The position numbers were made by a program, and so were the translations under genes. From contig DBHE01000123.1 of the NCBI GenBank assembly GCA_002296055.1, forward strand, positions 1-31,789: a DNA stretch of 31,789 bases. Direction: 5' to 3'. The number at the start of each line of letters is the position of its first letter. Position 1 is the stretch's first letter. The stretch comes from Pseudomonadaceae bacterium UBA836 (GTDB lineage: Bacteria > Pseudomonadota > Gammaproteobacteria > Pseudomonadales > Pseudomonadaceae). The notes below the pieces were generated by a model. It made no database searches, had not been told where the DNA came from, and worked only from the letters and a program-made list of their open reading frames with translations. Positions 1 to 9,253 of this stretch are shown here, one piece after another.

Positions 1-233
1 TCGTCAATCCCTTTCAGGTTGACCACCAGCACGCGCCCTTGGACGCGGCCACCGAGGACAGACACTGTGCGTTGCTCGGAACCCCGGTTCAGGGTCCACT
101 CTGCGTAGTCCAGCACATTGTCCAGCGGGTCGGTATGGGAATACACCTTTACCGCCCCACGCACTCCATGAACCGATACGATCTTGCCGAGGACAACCCG
201 AGGGGCCTCGGCCGGCCCTGGAGCGTTAGCCAT
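1..233 (-). CDS. rimM: Ribosome maturation factor RimM (N-terminal part, runs off window)
   Basis: The reverse strand reads through an ATG at 233-231 into a RimM N-terminus, with VVLGKIVSVHGVRGAVKVYS and a following SHTDPLDN segment. This is the family's glycine-rich first beta-barrel. About 77 residues are visible and the C-terminal PRC-barrel part lies outside the window. RimM binds 30S subunits through S19 and helps mature the 16S rRNA 3' domain. The ATG sits one base after the rpsP stop codon, so the two genes are almost certainly co-transcribed. The usual partners trmD and rplS would follow beyond the window edge. Confidence 0.93.
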   Translation of the reverse strand, partial: MANAPGPAEAPRVVLGKIVSVHGVRGAVKVYSHTDPLDNVLDYAEWTLNRGSEQRTVSVLGGRVQGRVLVVNLKGID

Positions 234-234
234 A

Positions 235-486
235 TCAGGCAGCAGCCTGAGCAGCTTCCTTCAGCAGGGCAGCAACGCGCTCGGACGGCTGTGCACCCTG
301 GCTCAGCCAGTACTGAACGCGCTCTTCGTTGACCGACAGGCGTACTTCAGCGCCAGCAGCGATCGGGTTGAAGAAACCTACGCGCTCAACAAAACGGCCA
401 TCACGCGCGTTGCGGCTGTTGGCAACGGTCAGATGATAGAAGGGGCGCTTCTTGGAGCCACCACGAGCAAGACGAATGGTTACCAT
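235..486 (-). CDS. rpsP: 30S ribosomal protein S16
   Basis: This 83-residue protein begins [20 protein letters not shown] and continues with [19 protein letters not shown], the S16 signature. The length is normal for the family. It is a structural protein of the small ribosomal subunit body. The start is supported by an AGGAAA ribosome-binding site about ten bases upstream on the minus strand. It is the first gene of the rpsP-rimM unit and lies 222 bp from the end of ffh. A promoter candidate sits in that gap. Confidence 0.97.
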   Translation of the reverse strand: MVTIRLARGGSKKRPFYHLTVANSRNARDGRFVERVGFFNPIAAGAEVRLSVNEERVQYWLSQGAQPSERVAALLKEAAQAAA

Positions 487-579
487 GTCGACATCGTTTC
501 CTGTGTTTGAGTATCGCTACTTGATCAGTTACGGGCATGCAGCGTACTGCACATATACCTAGGGCCCGAAAGGTCGCGT

Positions 580-608
580 ATTCTACGGAATATAACGACC
601 GATGAAAA
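580..608 (-). promoter_or_regulatory. Candidate sigma-70 promoter of rpsP-rimM
   Basis: On the minus strand TTTTCA (608-603, 4 of 6 to TTGACA) and TAGAAT (585-580, 5 of 6 to TATAAT) are separated by 17 bp. The site lies about 95 bp upstream of the rpsP start, in the gap between ffh and rpsP. It is called from hexamers and spacing only. Confidence 0.4.
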
Positions 609-708
609 CTCTTTTTTCAGCAGCAGCCGGCACCGCCGGTCGCCTTGGGTCTGTTGCCGCTTCGCGCGCCCATCTGCGAGCAAACGAAACAGCAACAGAC
701 GCTACGCA

Positions 709-2112
709 TCAGAAGCGTGGCATTCCGCCGCCCGGCGGCAACATACCACCGCCTCCGCCACCGCCCATGCCACCCATACCGCGCATCAGCTTGGCCATAC
801 CGCCCTTGCCGCTGACCTTCTTCATCATCTTCTGCATCTGCTTGTGCTGCTTGAGCAGGCGACCGATATCCTGAATCTGGGTGCCGGAGCCGGCTGCAAT
901 ACGGCGCTTGCGTGAACCGCTGATAACATCGGGGTTGCGGCGCTCGGCCGGCGTCATCGAATTGATGATCGCCTCCATGCGCTTGAACTGCTTGGCCGCC
1001 TCGGTCTGCGCGGTTTCCATCTGGGCCGCATTGATCTTGCCGCCCATCATCGGCAGCTTTTCCATCATCGAGCCGAGACCGCCCATGGCGTTCATCTGCT
1101 GCAGCTGATCACGGAAGTCTTCCAGGTCGAAGCCCTTGCCCTTCTTCAGCTTCTTGGCCAGCTTCTCGGCCTTGTCCTTGTCGATCTTCTGCTCGGCCTG
1201 CTCGATCAGGCTGAGCACGTCACCCATGCCCAGAATGCGCGAGGCAACCCGGTCAGGGTGGAAGACTTCCAGAGCGTCGATCTTCTCGCCCATACCGAGG
1301 AACTTGATCGGCTTGCCGGTGATATGACGCACCGACAGCGCTGCACCACCACGGGCGTCACCGTCAACCTTGGTGAGGATCACACCGGTCAGCGGCAGCG
1401 CCTCGTTGAATGCCTGGGCGGTGTTGGCCGCATCCTGACCGGTCATGGCATCGACCACAAACAGGGTTTCTGCCGGCTTGGCAGCCGCATGCACCTGCTT
1501 GATCTCGGCCATCATCTCGTCATCGACGTGCAGACGACCGGCGGTATCGACAATCAGCACATCCATGAAGCGGTTCTTCGCCTCACGCATCGCCGCTTCA
1601 ACAATGGCTACCGGCTTCTGCTCAACCGAAGACGGGAAGAACTCGACCTGCACGTCTGCCGCCAGGGTTTCGAGCTGCTTGATCGCCGCCGGACGGTAAA
1701 CGTCGGCACTGACCACCATGACCTTTTTCTTCTCGCGCTCGCGCAACGTCTTGGCCAGCTTGCCCACACTGGTGGTCTTACCGGCACCCTGCAGGCCCGC
1801 CATCAGAATCACGGCCGGCGGGCTAACCGCCAGGTTCAGCCCTTCGGACTGCCCCATGACCGCTTCGAGCTCGGATTTGACGATCTTGACGAAGACCTGG
1901 CCCGGCGACAGGCTGCGCGACACTTCGGTGCCCACAGCGCGCTCGCGCACCTGATCAACAAAGGTCTTGACCACTGGCAGCGCGACGTCGGCCTCCAGCA
2001 GCGCCATGCGCACTTCGCGCAGGGTGTCCTTGATGTTCTCTTCGGTCAGCTTGGCCTGTCCGGTCACGCCACGCAGGCTGTGTGACAGGCGTTCGGTAAG
2101 ATTCTCGAACAT
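709..2112 (-). CDS. ffh: Signal recognition particle protein Ffh
   Basis: This 467-residue SRP GTPase binds 4.5S RNA and emerging signal sequences and delivers ribosomes to FtsY at the inner membrane. The N-domain spans about residues 1-90. The G-domain shows the P-loop GLQGAGKTT (106-114), DTAGR (189-193) and TKVDG (247-251). The M-domain from about residue 300 is Met-rich and carries the RNA-binding segment SGSRKRRIAAGSG. The C-terminus ends in a run of Gly and Met (MRGMGGMGGGGGGG), which makes it slightly longer than the usual 450-460 residues. It is divergent from ypjD. Confidence 0.97.
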   Translation of the reverse strand: MFENLTERLSHSLRGVTGQAKLTEENIKDTLREVRMALLEADVALPVVKTFVDQVRERAVGTEVSRSLSPGQVFVKIVKSELEAVMGQSEGLNLAVSPPAVILMAGLQGAGKTTSVGKLAKTLREREKKKVMVVSADVYRPAAIKQLETLAADVQVEFFPSSVEQKPVAIVEAAMREAKNRFMDVLIVDTAGRLHVDDEMMAEIKQVHAAAKPAETLFVVDAMTGQDAANTAQAFNEALPLTGVILTKVDGDARGGAALSVRHITGKPIKFLGMGEKIDALEVFHPDRVASRILGMGDVLSLIEQAEQKIDKDKAEKLAKKLKKGKGFDLEDFRDQLQQMNAMGGLGSMMEKLPMMGGKINAAQMETAQTEAAKQFKRMEAIINSMTPAERRNPDVISGSRKRRIAAGSGTQIQDIGRLLKQHKQMQKMMKKVSGKGGMAKLMRGMGGMGGGGGGGMLPPGGGMPRF

Positions 2113-2279
2113 GATGCTTTCTCCCAGGGCGGGCCTTATTTTGGGCAGCCCGGCCGCATTTTCAGCCGCGCAGTATACCCCGCACTCCCGACACAGGATA
2201 GGGAACGCAGGCAGACGCTTTCACCCGGACGCGGCTTATGCCACACTGCGGCTTTGTTGATAATCGCTCGCAAGGACGT

Positions 2280-3080
2280 ATGACAGCCCTCGCCCCCAGT
2301 CTGCTGGCCGCCGGTTTTTATATCAGCGGCATCCTCTACCAGCTGCATTGCCTCGGTAAACGCCTGGCGGTCAATGCCAGCCTGCTGCGCGCCATTGGAC
2401 TGGTCGCGCTGCTGGCCCACGCGGCAAGCCTGTACATCCAGCTGACCACCCCACAAGGCTTTGCCCTGGGTCTGTTCAATATCGCTTCGCTGATCTCCTG
2501 GCTCGTTGTGGCCATGACCCTGGCATCGAGCTTTCGAGCCCCCGTTACCAGCCTGCTGCTCGGCCTTTATCCACTGGCGCTGATCACTGGACTACTGGCT
2601 GGCCTGTTTCCGCAGAACGCCACCACCCTGCCCGCCGGCCAGGAAGGCCTGCTGGTACATATTCTGCTGTCGGTGCTGGCCTACGGCATTCTGACCATCG
2701 CCGCCTTCCAGGCGACCCTGCTGGCGCTGCAGGACTATCAGCTCAAGCACAAGCATCCAACCCGTTTTATTCGTACCTTCCCGCCGCTGCAGACCATGGA
2801 ACAGCTGCTGTTCCAGTTCCTGCTGTGTGGCGAGGTACTGCTCACCCTGGCGCTGCTATCGGGCTTTGTCTTCCTGGACAACATGTTCGCCCAGCACCTG
2901 GCGCACAAGACCCTGCTGTCCTGTCTGGCCTGGGTGGTGTTCGGCACGCTGTTATGGGGCCGCCACTTCCGTGGCTGGCGCGGCAGCAATGCCATCCGCT
3001 GGACACTGGCGGGCTTTCTGCTGCTGATGCTGGCCTACTTCGGCAGCAAGCTGGTGCGCGAATTCCTGCTCGCCGCCTGA
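2280..3080 (+). CDS. ypjD: CcsA/HemX-type inner-membrane protein YpjD
   Basis: This is a polytopic inner-membrane protein of 266 residues with about eight hydrophobic segments. It resembles the cytochrome c assembly (CcsA) family. YpjD homologues sit next to ffh in both enterobacteria and pseudomonads, and their exact role is unsettled. I chose the ATG at 2280 because AAGGA lies at 2272-2276; an in-frame ATG at 2238 lacks such a site. A conserved block GLLVHILLSVLAYGILTIAA matches the CcsA core, including a candidate heme-ligand His. The next gene starts 29 bp downstream on the same strand, so the two probably form an operon. Confidence 0.85.
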   Translation: MTALAPSLLAAGFYISGILYQLHCLGKRLAVNASLLRAIGLVALLAHAASLYIQLTTPQGFALGLFNIASLISWLVVAMTLASSFRAPVTSLLLGLYPLALITGLLAGLFPQNATTLPAGQEGLLVHILLSVLAYGILTIAAFQATLLALQDYQLKHKHPTRFIRTFPPLQTMEQLLFQFLLCGEVLLTLALLSGFVFLDNMFAQHLAHKTLLSCLAWVVFGTLLWGRHFRGWRGSNAIRWTLAGFLLLMLAYFGSKLVREFLLAA

Positions 3081-3109
3081 CCCTCTCACGAATCGCCTGA
3101 GGCCTGCCC

Positions 3110-4423
3110 TTGAACGAATCCCATACCGGCCTGCTGTTGATTCTGCTGGTGGTGCTTATCGTGCTGTCGGCTTTCTTCTCCAGCTCCGAAACCAGCATGA
3201 TGAGCCTCAACCGCTACCGGCTGAAGCACCTGAGCAAGGAAGGCCACCGCGCTGCCCGGCGCGCTTCTCGCCTGCTGGAGCGCCCCGACCGCCTGCTGGG
3301 CACCATCCTGGTCGGCAACAACATCGTCAACATCCTTGCCGCCTCCATCGCCACGGTGGTAGCGGTCGAGCTGTGGGGCGAAGCCGGTATCGCCATCGCC
3401 ACCATGATATTGACCGTGGTGGTGCTGATCTTCGGCGAAATCACGCCAAAGACCCTCGCAGCCCTGCGCCCTGAACTGATCGCCTTCCCGGCCAGCGTCA
3501 TTCTCGCGGCGCTGCAGCGCCTGCTGTATCCGGTCGTCTGGGTGTGCAGCGCCATCAGCAACCAGCTGTTGCGCCTGCTAGGCGTCAACCCGAACGACAG
3601 CAACGGTGACCAGCTGACCACCGAGGAACTGCGCACCGTGGTGCGTGAGGCAGGCCTGGGCATCACCCGCAGCCGCCAGAACATGCTGCTGGGCATCCTC
3701 GACCTGGAGAAGATGACGGTCAACGACATCATGATCCCGCGCAACGAGGCTGTCGGCATCGACTTGGATGACGACATGACCGCCATCATCCATCAACTGC
3801 GGACCTGCCACTACACCCGGCTGCCGCTCTATCAGGGCGACATCAACAATGTCACCGGCATCGTGCACATGCGCTCCATCGCGCGCCTGTTGAGCCGCGG
3901 CGAGTTGACCCGCGAAGCACTGATCGGCGCCTGCAAAGAGCCCTACTTCATCCCCGAAAGCACGCCGCTGCACACCCAGCTGTTCAATTTTCAGAAGCAG
4001 AAGCGCCGTATCGCCATTGTGGTCGACGAGTATGGTGATGTGATTGGGCTGGTCACGCTGGAAGATATTCTTGAAGAGATCGTTGGTGACTTCACCACTG
4101 AAATGCTCAGCCTGAGCCAGGATATCCACCCACAGAGCGATGGCACCTACGTTATCGACGGCAGCGCGGCTATCCGCGACATCAACCGCCACCTGCACTG
4201 GAAGCTGCCGGCAGACGGCCCCAAAACGCTGAACGGCCTGATCACCGAGCAACTTGAGAGCATCCCGGAGACCGCCGTCTGCCTGACCACCGGCGGCTAC
4301 CGTATGGAAATTCTGCAGACCAAGGACAATATGGTGAAAAGCGTGCGGATCTGGGATCGCAGCCTGAATCAGCCTGCGCCGACCGAAGCACCCGCCACTG
4401 CCGGCTCCGAGAACGCCAGCTGA
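3110..4423 (+). CDS. corB: CNNM/CorB-type transporter (DUF21, CBS pair, CorC_HlyC domain)
   Basis: This 437-residue protein starts with TTG at 3110, preceded by TGAGG at 3098-3102. Residues 1-150 form the DUF21 membrane region, with FFSSSETSMMSLNRYRL and GNNIVNILAASIATV. Two CBS domains follow at about 205-330, with VNDIMIPRNEAVGI and RIAIVVDEYGDVIGLVTLED. The C-terminal CorC_HlyC domain shows DGTYVIDGSAAIRDINRHL. Such proteins are implicated in Mg2+ and Co2+ export or resistance. The 3' end overlaps the convergent SGNH hydrolase gene by 55 bp. The family is certain and the symbol follows the E. coli ffh-ypjD-yfjD(corB) order. Confidence 0.9.
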   Translation: MNESHTGLLLILLVVLIVLSAFFSSSETSMMSLNRYRLKHLSKEGHRAARRASRLLERPDRLLGTILVGNNIVNILAASIATVVAVELWGEAGIAIATMILTVVVLIFGEITPKTLAALRPELIAFPASVILAALQRLLYPVVWVCSAISNQLLRLLGVNPNDSNGDQLTTEELRTVVREAGLGITRSRQNMLLGILDLEKMTVNDIMIPRNEAVGIDLDDDMTAIIHQLRTCHYTRLPLYQGDINNVTGIVHMRSIARLLSRGELTREALIGACKEPYFIPESTPLHTQLFNFQKQKRRIAIVVDEYGDVIGLVTLEDILEEIVGDFTTEMLSLSQDIHPQSDGTYVIDGSAAIRDINRHLHWKLPADGPKTLNGLITEQLESIPETAVCLTTGGYRMEILQTKDNMVKSVRIWDRSLNQPAPTEAPATAGSENAS

Positions 4424-5121
4424 CGCACGATGCCCGCCGCCCATAATTGATACCCCTCGGCCGAGGGGTGATAGCCATCGCGGGCCAGGTAGTGCGCTTC
4501 AAAGGGCATATCCAGCGACAGGTAGCCTGCCCCCTGCTCCGCCGCAACCCGCTGCACGTCGCGATTCATCAGCCCGGCGCGCAAGCCAAACCAGCCGCGC
4601 AGCGGCTGCGGCAGGGCACGAAAATGCCCCAACGGCGGCACCTCGGTCAGCATAACCTGGCCCGCGCGGTCTTTTAATTGTTCAACAAGGCACTGCAGAT
4701 TGTGCCGCCAACGCGGCCGTGGAGTCAGGTGGGTAGTGTCGTTGACGCCCAACACAATCAGCGCCAGATCCCATTGCCGATCAACCACCTGCGGCAACAG
4801 GTCTCGAATACAGTCGGCAGCCACCGCGCCATTGCGCCCAGCTGCTTGCCATTGCACCGCACGCCCCAGCTGCTGCGCCAGCTGTAACGCCAATTGACCG
4901 CTGAGTGCCTGCTGCTGGTTGTCGACGCCGACACCCGCCACCGTGGACTCACCAATCAGCAGCAAGCGCAGCGGCGCCTGCTCAACACCATCGGGCGCCG
5001 GCACCAGGCCCTGCCAGGGCGTTGCCGCGTCCGGCAGGCGCAACGCGGTACGCTTGACCCAAATGGCTTGCGGCAGCAGCAGCGGCAGGGCCGGTGCTGC
5101 CAGATACCACCAATTACTCAG
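4369..5121 (-). CDS. SGNH/GDSL hydrolase, probably membrane-anchored
   Basis: An SGNH-fold esterase or acyl hydrolase. Block I is [15 protein letters not shown] with the serine in GES. Block II holds the Gly in AAGRNGA and block III is [10 protein letters not shown]. Block [15 protein letters not shown] supplies Asp and His. No ATG, GTG or TTG in this frame lies upstream of a TTG at 5043. The open frame continues upstream as a hydrophobic [19 protein letters not shown] segment. I therefore place the start at CTG (5121-5119), which overlaps the purT stop as CTGA and has GAGGT six bases upstream. This gives 250 residues with an N-terminal membrane anchor. The alternative TTG start gives 224. 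The substrate is unknown. Confidence 0.8.
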   Translation of the reverse strand: MSNWWYLAAPALPLLLPQAIWVKRTALRLPDAATPWQGLVPAPDGVEQAPLRLLLIGESTVAGVGVDNQQQALSGQLALQLAQQLGRAVQWQAAGRNGAVAADCIRDLLPQVVDRQWDLALIVLGVNDTTHLTPRPRWRHNLQCLVEQLKDRAGQVMLTEVPPLGHFRALPQPLRGWFGLRAGLMNRDVQRVAAEQGAGYLSLDMPFEAHYLARDGYHPSAEGYQLWAAGIVRQLAFSEPAVAGASVGAG

Positions 5122-6299
5122 AGCTTGACCTCAACAGCGCCAGCGGCGCGCACCGCCTTGGCCACCGCCGCATCAATTGACTCGTCAAGCGCCAGCGCCA
5201 CGCCCATGCGCCGCTGGCCGTCCACCTCTGGCTTACCGAACAGGCGCAGCTGAGTATCCGGCTCGGCCAGCGCCGCCCCCAGATTGCCGAAGCTGACATT
5301 GGCCGACTGCCCCTGCACCAGAATCACCGCCGAGGCCGAGGGCCCCTGTTGGCGAATCACCGGAATCGGCAAGCCCAGAATGGCCCGGGCGTGCAGGGCA
5401 AACTCCGACAGATCCTGTGAGATCAGCGTCACCAGACCGGTATCGTGCGGGCGCGGCGACACTTCGCTGAACCAGACCTGATCGCCCTTCACGAACAACT
5501 CGACGCCAAACACCCCGCGACCGCCCAGCGCCTCGGTAATGGTGGAAGCAACCCGCTTGGCCTCAGCCAGCGCCCCTTCACTCATTGCCTGCGGCTGCCA
5601 GGACTCGCGGTAGTCACCCGCCTCCTGCCGATGCCCGATAGGCTCGCAGAAGGACGTGCCCTCAATGTGCCGTACCGTCAGCAGGGTGATTTCATAATCA
5701 AAGTCGACAAACCCCTCAACAATCACCCGGCCCTGACCAGCACGGCCGCCGGACTGGGCGTACTCCCAGGCAGCGTCGATGTCGGCATTCTCGCGCACCA
5801 GGCTCTGGCCCTTGCCGGAGGAACTCATCACCGGCTTGACCACACAGGGCAGGCCAATGGCTGCGACCGCAGCGCGGTAGTCTTCCAGGGTGTCAGCAAA
5901 GCGATAAGGTGAGGTCGGCAGCTCCAGGGTTTCGGCAGCCAGGCGGCGAATACCCTCGCGGTCCATGGTCAGGCGAGCGGCTTCGGCGGTGGGCACCACG
6001 GTGTAACCCTCGGACTCCAGCTCAACCAGCGTGGGCGTGGCAATCGCTTCAATTTCCGGCACGATGTAATCCGGCTGTTCGGCCTCGATGACTTCACGCA
6101 GGGCCTGGCCGTCGAGCATGCTGATCACATGGCTGCGGTGAGCGACCTGCATGGCCGGTGCGTTGTCGTAGCGGTCTACCGCGATAACCTCGCAGCCAAG
6201 GCGCTGCAGCTCGATGGCCACCTCCTTGCCCAACTCACCCGAACCCAGCAGCAGTACCCGGGTTGCGTCGTCTGCGTAGGGCGTGCCAATTACCGTCAT
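5118..6299 (-). CDS. purT: Formate-dependent phosphoribosylglycinamide formyltransferase PurT
   Basis: This 393-residue ATP-grasp enzyme formylates GAR with formate and ATP, the folate-independent form of purine step three. It has the N-terminal [17 protein letters not shown] dinucleotide-like loop and the ATP-grasp segment [16 protein letters not shown]. The metal/ATP-binding region reads [20 protein letters not shown] followed by [12 protein letters not shown], a PurT hallmark. The length is normal. The start ATG overlaps the DUF1289 stop by four bases (ATGA), and its own stop overlaps the proposed SGNH start. It therefore lies inside a translationally coupled minus-strand unit. Confidence 0.96.
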   Translation of the reverse strand: MTVIGTPYADDATRVLLLGSGELGKEVAIELQRLGCEVIAVDRYDNAPAMQVAHRSHVISMLDGQALREVIEAEQPDYIVPEIEAIATPTLVELESEGYTVVPTAEAARLTMDREGIRRLAAETLELPTSPYRFADTLEDYRAAVAAIGLPCVVKPVMSSSGKGQSLVRENADIDAAWEYAQSGGRAGQGRVIVEGFVDFDYEITLLTVRHIEGTSFCEPIGHRQEAGDYRESWQPQAMSEGALAEAKRVASTITEALGGRGVFGVELFVKGDQVWFSEVSPRPHDTGLVTLISQDLSEFALHARAILGLPIPVIRQQGPSASAVILVQGQSANVSFGNLGAALAEPDTQLRLFGKPEVDGQRRMGVALALDESIDAAVAKAVRAAGAVEVKL

Positions 6300-6517
6300 G
6301 CCTGTTTACCTTGCAAAGTTGAATGGGTGGCCGTGTCGATCCACAGCCCTTGTCCGCGGGCGCGGGTTTGGCAAAGCGCCAGTACCTCACGCCGCTGTTC
6401 GTCGCTCATACGCCCCCAGGTAGCGATTTCCATACCGCTGCGTTGGCAGCCAGTACAGATATCGTTGTCGTCCAGCGCGCAAATACTGACGCAAGGGGAG
6501 CGGACTGGCGTAGTCAT
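6296..6517 (-). CDS. DUF1289 small cysteine-rich protein
   Basis: A 73-residue protein matching the DUF1289 pattern [11 protein letters not shown]...[19 protein letters not shown]. It has four closely spaced cysteines (CVSIC and CTGC) that could hold zinc or an Fe-S cluster. The function is unknown. The start codon overlaps the gamma-carbonic-anhydrase stop as TGATG, and the end overlaps purT as ATGA. This is consistent with one operon transcript. Confidence 0.88.
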   Translation of the reverse strand: MTTPVRSPCVSICALDDNDICTGCQRSGMEIATWGRMSDEQRREVLALCQTRARGQGLWIDTATHSTLQGKQA

Positions 6518-7041
6518 CAGTCTTCCTGCACCTTGAGCTGCTCACGAAAGCGCTTGGCGTTCTGCACGTAATGCGCTGCGCTCAGCTCCAGCATCTTTTT
6601 CTGCTGCTCGTTCAGGGTTTTCACCACTTTACCCGGTGACCCCATAACCAGCGAGCCATCAGGGATTTCCTTGCCCTCGGGGATCAGGCTATTGGCGCCA
6701 ATGATGCAGTGCTTGCCAATCTTCGCACCGTTGAGCACCACCGCATTGATGCCGATCAGGCTGTAATCACCCACGGTGCAGCCATGCAGCATGGCGTTAT
6801 GGCCAACGGTAATACCCTTGCCGAGGGTCAGCGGCACGCCGCTGTCGGCGTGCATCACGGCGCCGTCTTGCACGTTACTGTGCTCGCCCACGGTAATACG
6901 TTCAACATCACCACGAATCACTGCACCAAACCAGACGTTGGCGCCGGCTTCCAGCGTGACCTTGCCGATCACCGCTGCGCTGTCGGCAATCCAGGCGTCC
7001 TCGGCCATCTGTACACGGTCCTCACCCAGGCTGTACTTCAT
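6517..7041 (-). CDS. Gamma-carbonic anhydrase family protein
   Basis: A 174-residue left-handed beta-helix protein built of hexapeptide repeats (for example [20 protein letters not shown]). The three metal-binding histidines of the gamma-CA/YrdA family are in place: H64 in VMHAD, and H81 and H86 in VGHNAMLHG. Members are trimeric zinc or iron proteins; many YrdA/PaaY-like ones have weak or unproven carbonic anhydrase activity. It is the first gene of the coupled unit with DUF1289, purT and the SGNH gene. The Nudix gene upstream ends nine bases before it, so the transcript may start earlier. Confidence 0.92.
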   Translation of the reverse strand: MKYSLGEDRVQMAEDAWIADSAAVIGKVTLEAGANVWFGAVIRGDVERITVGEHSNVQDGAVMHADSGVPLTLGKGITVGHNAMLHGCTVGDYSLIGINAVVLNGAKIGKHCIIGANSLIPEGKEIPDGSLVMGSPGKVVKTLNEQQKKMLELSAAHYVQNAKRFREQLKVQED

Positions 7042-7050
7042 GTGCTGCTC

Positions 7051-7650
7051 CTAGTTTTTATCCTGCCCGTCAAAGGGGGTATGCAACTGAATACCGGCAG
7101 CAAAACCGGTATTCATAAATTCAACCAGCATCAGGGCGGTCAGGCCCCAGATCTTGAAGCCCTCAAAGCGATAACTTGGCACGTACCAGCTGCGCCCTTC
7201 GTAATCGATGCGATGGGTCATCTCGCGGCGGTCTTCCATAAAGAAGTCGACCGGCACGCGGAAAACCTCGGCGATTTCGCTATCGTTGGGGATGATCTCA
7301 AAGTGCTCAGGCACCAGCCCGACATAAGGGGTGACCTTGATGCCAAAACGCGACACCAGTGAGTCCATTGGGCCCACCACGTCCACCATCTGCGGCTGCA
7401 GGCCAATCTCTTCATGCGCTTCGCGCAGGGCGGTAAAGCACAGGTCCACATCACCGGGATCACGGCGGCCACCGGGAAAGGCCACCTCACCGGAATGGGT
7501 CGACATGCGCTGTGAGCGCAGGGTCAGAATGATTTCCGGGCGGTCATTTACGCGGGTGACCGGGATCAGCACTCCCGCCTCCGGAAGCCCCGGAGCCTCC
7601 ACCTGTCGAGGGGTGTGGTTCTGCACCCGCATGCGCATCTCTTCAAGCAT
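7051..7650 (-). CDS. Nudix hydrolase, CoA pyrophosphatase type
   Basis: A 199-residue Nudix hydrolase. The box reads GGRRDPGDVDLCFTALREAH then EEIGL, with the extra spacing and preceding STHSGEVAFPGGR typical of the CoA/NudL-like group. These cleave the pyrophosphate of CoA and its derivatives. I chose ATG 7650 because GAGGA sits seven bases upstream on the minus strand. The longer frame to 7812 would overlap the divergent zinc-ribbon Nudix gene and lacks family similarity. The gap 7651-7810 must hold divergent promoters. The substrate is inferred from motif type only. Confidence 0.88.
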   Translation of the reverse strand: MLEEMRMRVQNHTPRQVEAPGLPEAGVLIPVTRVNDRPEIILTLRSQRMSTHSGEVAFPGGRRDPGDVDLCFTALREAHEEIGLQPQMVDVVGPMDSLVSRFGIKVTPYVGLVPEHFEIIPNDSEIAEVFRVPVDFFMEDRREMTHRIDYEGRSWYVPSYRFEGFKIWGLTALMLVEFMNTGFAAGIQLHTPFDGQDKN

Positions 7651-7810
7651 GCAAAAATCCTCGTTTATTTCCTCAATGATGGCATGATCACCAGGGCAGA
7701 ACCAGCCGCACCACGGCGTGAATACCGGCCGATAGGCGGCTGGCGCTTGCCGTCTGCGCGCAGCATCAGCAAGATAGGGCCAGACCATTGCAGCCTGCCG
7801 GAATACCACC

Positions 7811-8362
7811 ATGAAGTTTTGTAGCGAGTGCGGTCAGTCGGTTACCGCACGCGTCCCTGATGGAGACACCCGTTCGCGGTTCATTTGCGACCACTGCGAG
7901 ACCATCCACTACCAGAATCCGCGCATCGTCGCCGGCTGTCTGGCTGTGCATGAACAACAGGTGCTGCTGTGCCGCCGTGCGATCGAGCCGCGCATGGGCT
8001 ACTGGACGCTGCCGGCCGGCTTCATGGAAAACGGCGAAACAACCGAAGAGGCCGCCCTGCGCGAAACCTGGGAAGAAGCCCGCGCGCGTCTGCAATCGCA
8101 GCAGCTGTATATGCTGTTCAACCTGCCGCACATCAATCAGGTATACATGTTTTTCCGCGGCGAGCTGGCCGACCTGGACTTTAGCGCCGGCGAGGAAAGC
8201 CTTGAGGTACGACTGTTCCACGAGGCCGATATCCCCTGGGACGAGCTGGCCTTCCCTACCATTGGCAAGACGCTGAAGCAGTACTTCATTGATCGCCAGC
8301 AACAGCACTATCCGGTACACATGCGCGACATTACCTACCGTCCGGGGCAGGTCCGTCGATGA
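7811..8362 (+). CDS. Zinc-ribbon Nudix hydrolase
   Basis: A 183-residue protein with an N-terminal zinc ribbon (CSECG and CDHCE) followed by QNPRIVAGCLAV. The Nudix box is AGFMENGETTEEAALRETWE then EA. This zinc-ribbon-plus-Nudix layout resembles NudC-like and ADP-ribose/NADH pyrophosphatase-type enzymes and is conserved in pseudomonads; I do not know the substrate. The stop overlaps the start of the next gene as ATGA, indicating an operon with the L,D-transpeptidase. Confidence 0.88.
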   Translation: MKFCSECGQSVTARVPDGDTRSRFICDHCETIHYQNPRIVAGCLAVHEQQVLLCRRAIEPRMGYWTLPAGFMENGETTEEAALRETWEEARARLQSQQLYMLFNLPHINQVYMFFRGELADLDFSAGEESLEVRLFHEADIPWDELAFPTIGKTLKQYFIDRQQQHYPVHMRDITYRPGQVRR

Positions 8363-8847
8363 GAATACTCAGCCTGCTGCTCTGCTGCCTGCTTAGCCTG
8401 CCGGTGCTAGCGGCACAGCCGCCGATCGATCGCCTGCTGGTGAAAAAAGCCGAGCGTCGTCTGCAGATCATCAGCAACGGCGAAGTACTGCACGAATACC
8501 GAATATCGCTCGGCCGCCAACCGGTCGGCCACAAGCGCCAGCAAGGTGATCAGCGCACACCCGAGGGCATTTACAGCATCGACTGGCGCCACGAAAGCGA
8601 GCAGTACAACCTCAGCCTGCATCTGGATTACCCCAACCTCAAAGACCGCCAAGCCGCCTTCGAGGACGGTATTGAGGACCCGGGCGGCATGATCATGATC
8701 CACGGCACCCCAATCGACGAGGAGTATCCGGAGTGGTACTTCAAGGGGCTGGACTGGACCAACGGCTGCATTGCGCTGGGCAACGCCGAAATGCGCGAGC
8801 TGTGGGAGCTGGTACCTGACGGCACGCTGGTCGAAATACAGCCCTGA
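8359..8847 (+). CDS. Periplasmic L,D-transpeptidase-family (YkuD) protein
   Basis: A 162-residue exported protein with a signal peptide ending near LSLPVLAA (about residue 19). The YkuD domain shows GHKRQQGDQRTPEG, then IMIHGTP (H115) and DWTNGCIALGNAEM with the catalytic-type Cys at 137. Family members cross-link or trim peptidoglycan peptides or attach lipoproteins. The usual HGC before the nucleophile is NGC here, a recognised variation in short members of this family. It is coupled to the upstream Nudix gene by a four-base overlap. It has a paralogue in this window at 21328-21834. Confidence 0.88.
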   Translation: MRILSLLLCCLLSLPVLAAQPPIDRLLVKKAERRLQIISNGEVLHEYRISLGRQPVGHKRQQGDQRTPEGIYSIDWRHESEQYNLSLHLDYPNLKDRQAAFEDGIEDPGGMIMIHGTPIDEEYPEWYFKGLDWTNGCIALGNAEMRELWELVPDGTLVEIQP

Positions 8848-8856
8848 GCAGCAGGC

Positions 8857-9180
8857 TCAGCAGCCCATCAAGCCCGCTTCCAGACGCCAGACATCAAACG
8901 CCGGCTCCTCATAGGGATGCGCCTTTCGCAAGGCGGCAATCGCCGCCTCGATACAGTCTGCAGCACACAGCAGCTCCACCCGATACTCGGCGACGCGCTC
9001 GATCTCGCCCTGCTGGCCGATAAACGGCTGGCTGCCAGCCAACGGCCGAAACTGCCCTTCACCCAGCACCTGCCAACTGCAGCAATCATAGTCACCAAGA
9101 CGGCCGGCGCCGGCGTCAAACACCGCCTGCTTGACCGCCTCCACGTGACTGGCCGGCACAAAGAAACACAGTTTGAACAT
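8857..9180 (-). CDS. YqfO/NIF3-like small protein
   Basis: A 107-residue protein starting MFKLCFFVPASHVEAVKQAV and ending in HPYEEPAFDVWRLE. This is the stand-alone YqfO domain found inserted in NIF3-family proteins. It has a ferredoxin-like, PII-like fold and its function is unknown. The gene is convergent with the L,D-transpeptidase, with nine bases between the ends. A small inverted repeat (CTGAGC and GCTCAG) spans the junction. Confidence 0.86.
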   Translation of the reverse strand: MFKLCFFVPASHVEAVKQAVFDAGAGRLGDYDCCSWQVLGEGQFRPLAGSQPFIGQQGEIERVAEYRVELLCAADCIEAAIAALRKAHPYEEPAFDVWRLEAGLMGC

Positions 9181-9253
9181 ACCTTCCCTCCTACCCTCAC
9201 GGCGCGCTACAGCAGCTACGCTATATAGACCTCAGCCATCACCGGAGCCGCCT

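Noticed and set aside
1258..2085. Long plus-strand open frame opposite ffh
   Set aside because: It is antisense to a clearly coding, conserved gene and shows no family motif; GC-rich codon use produces such shadows.
7651..7812. Upstream extension of the CoA-type Nudix gene to 7812
   Set aside because: It would overlap the start of the divergent Nudix gene, has no family similarity, and a good ribosome-binding site supports ATG 7650.
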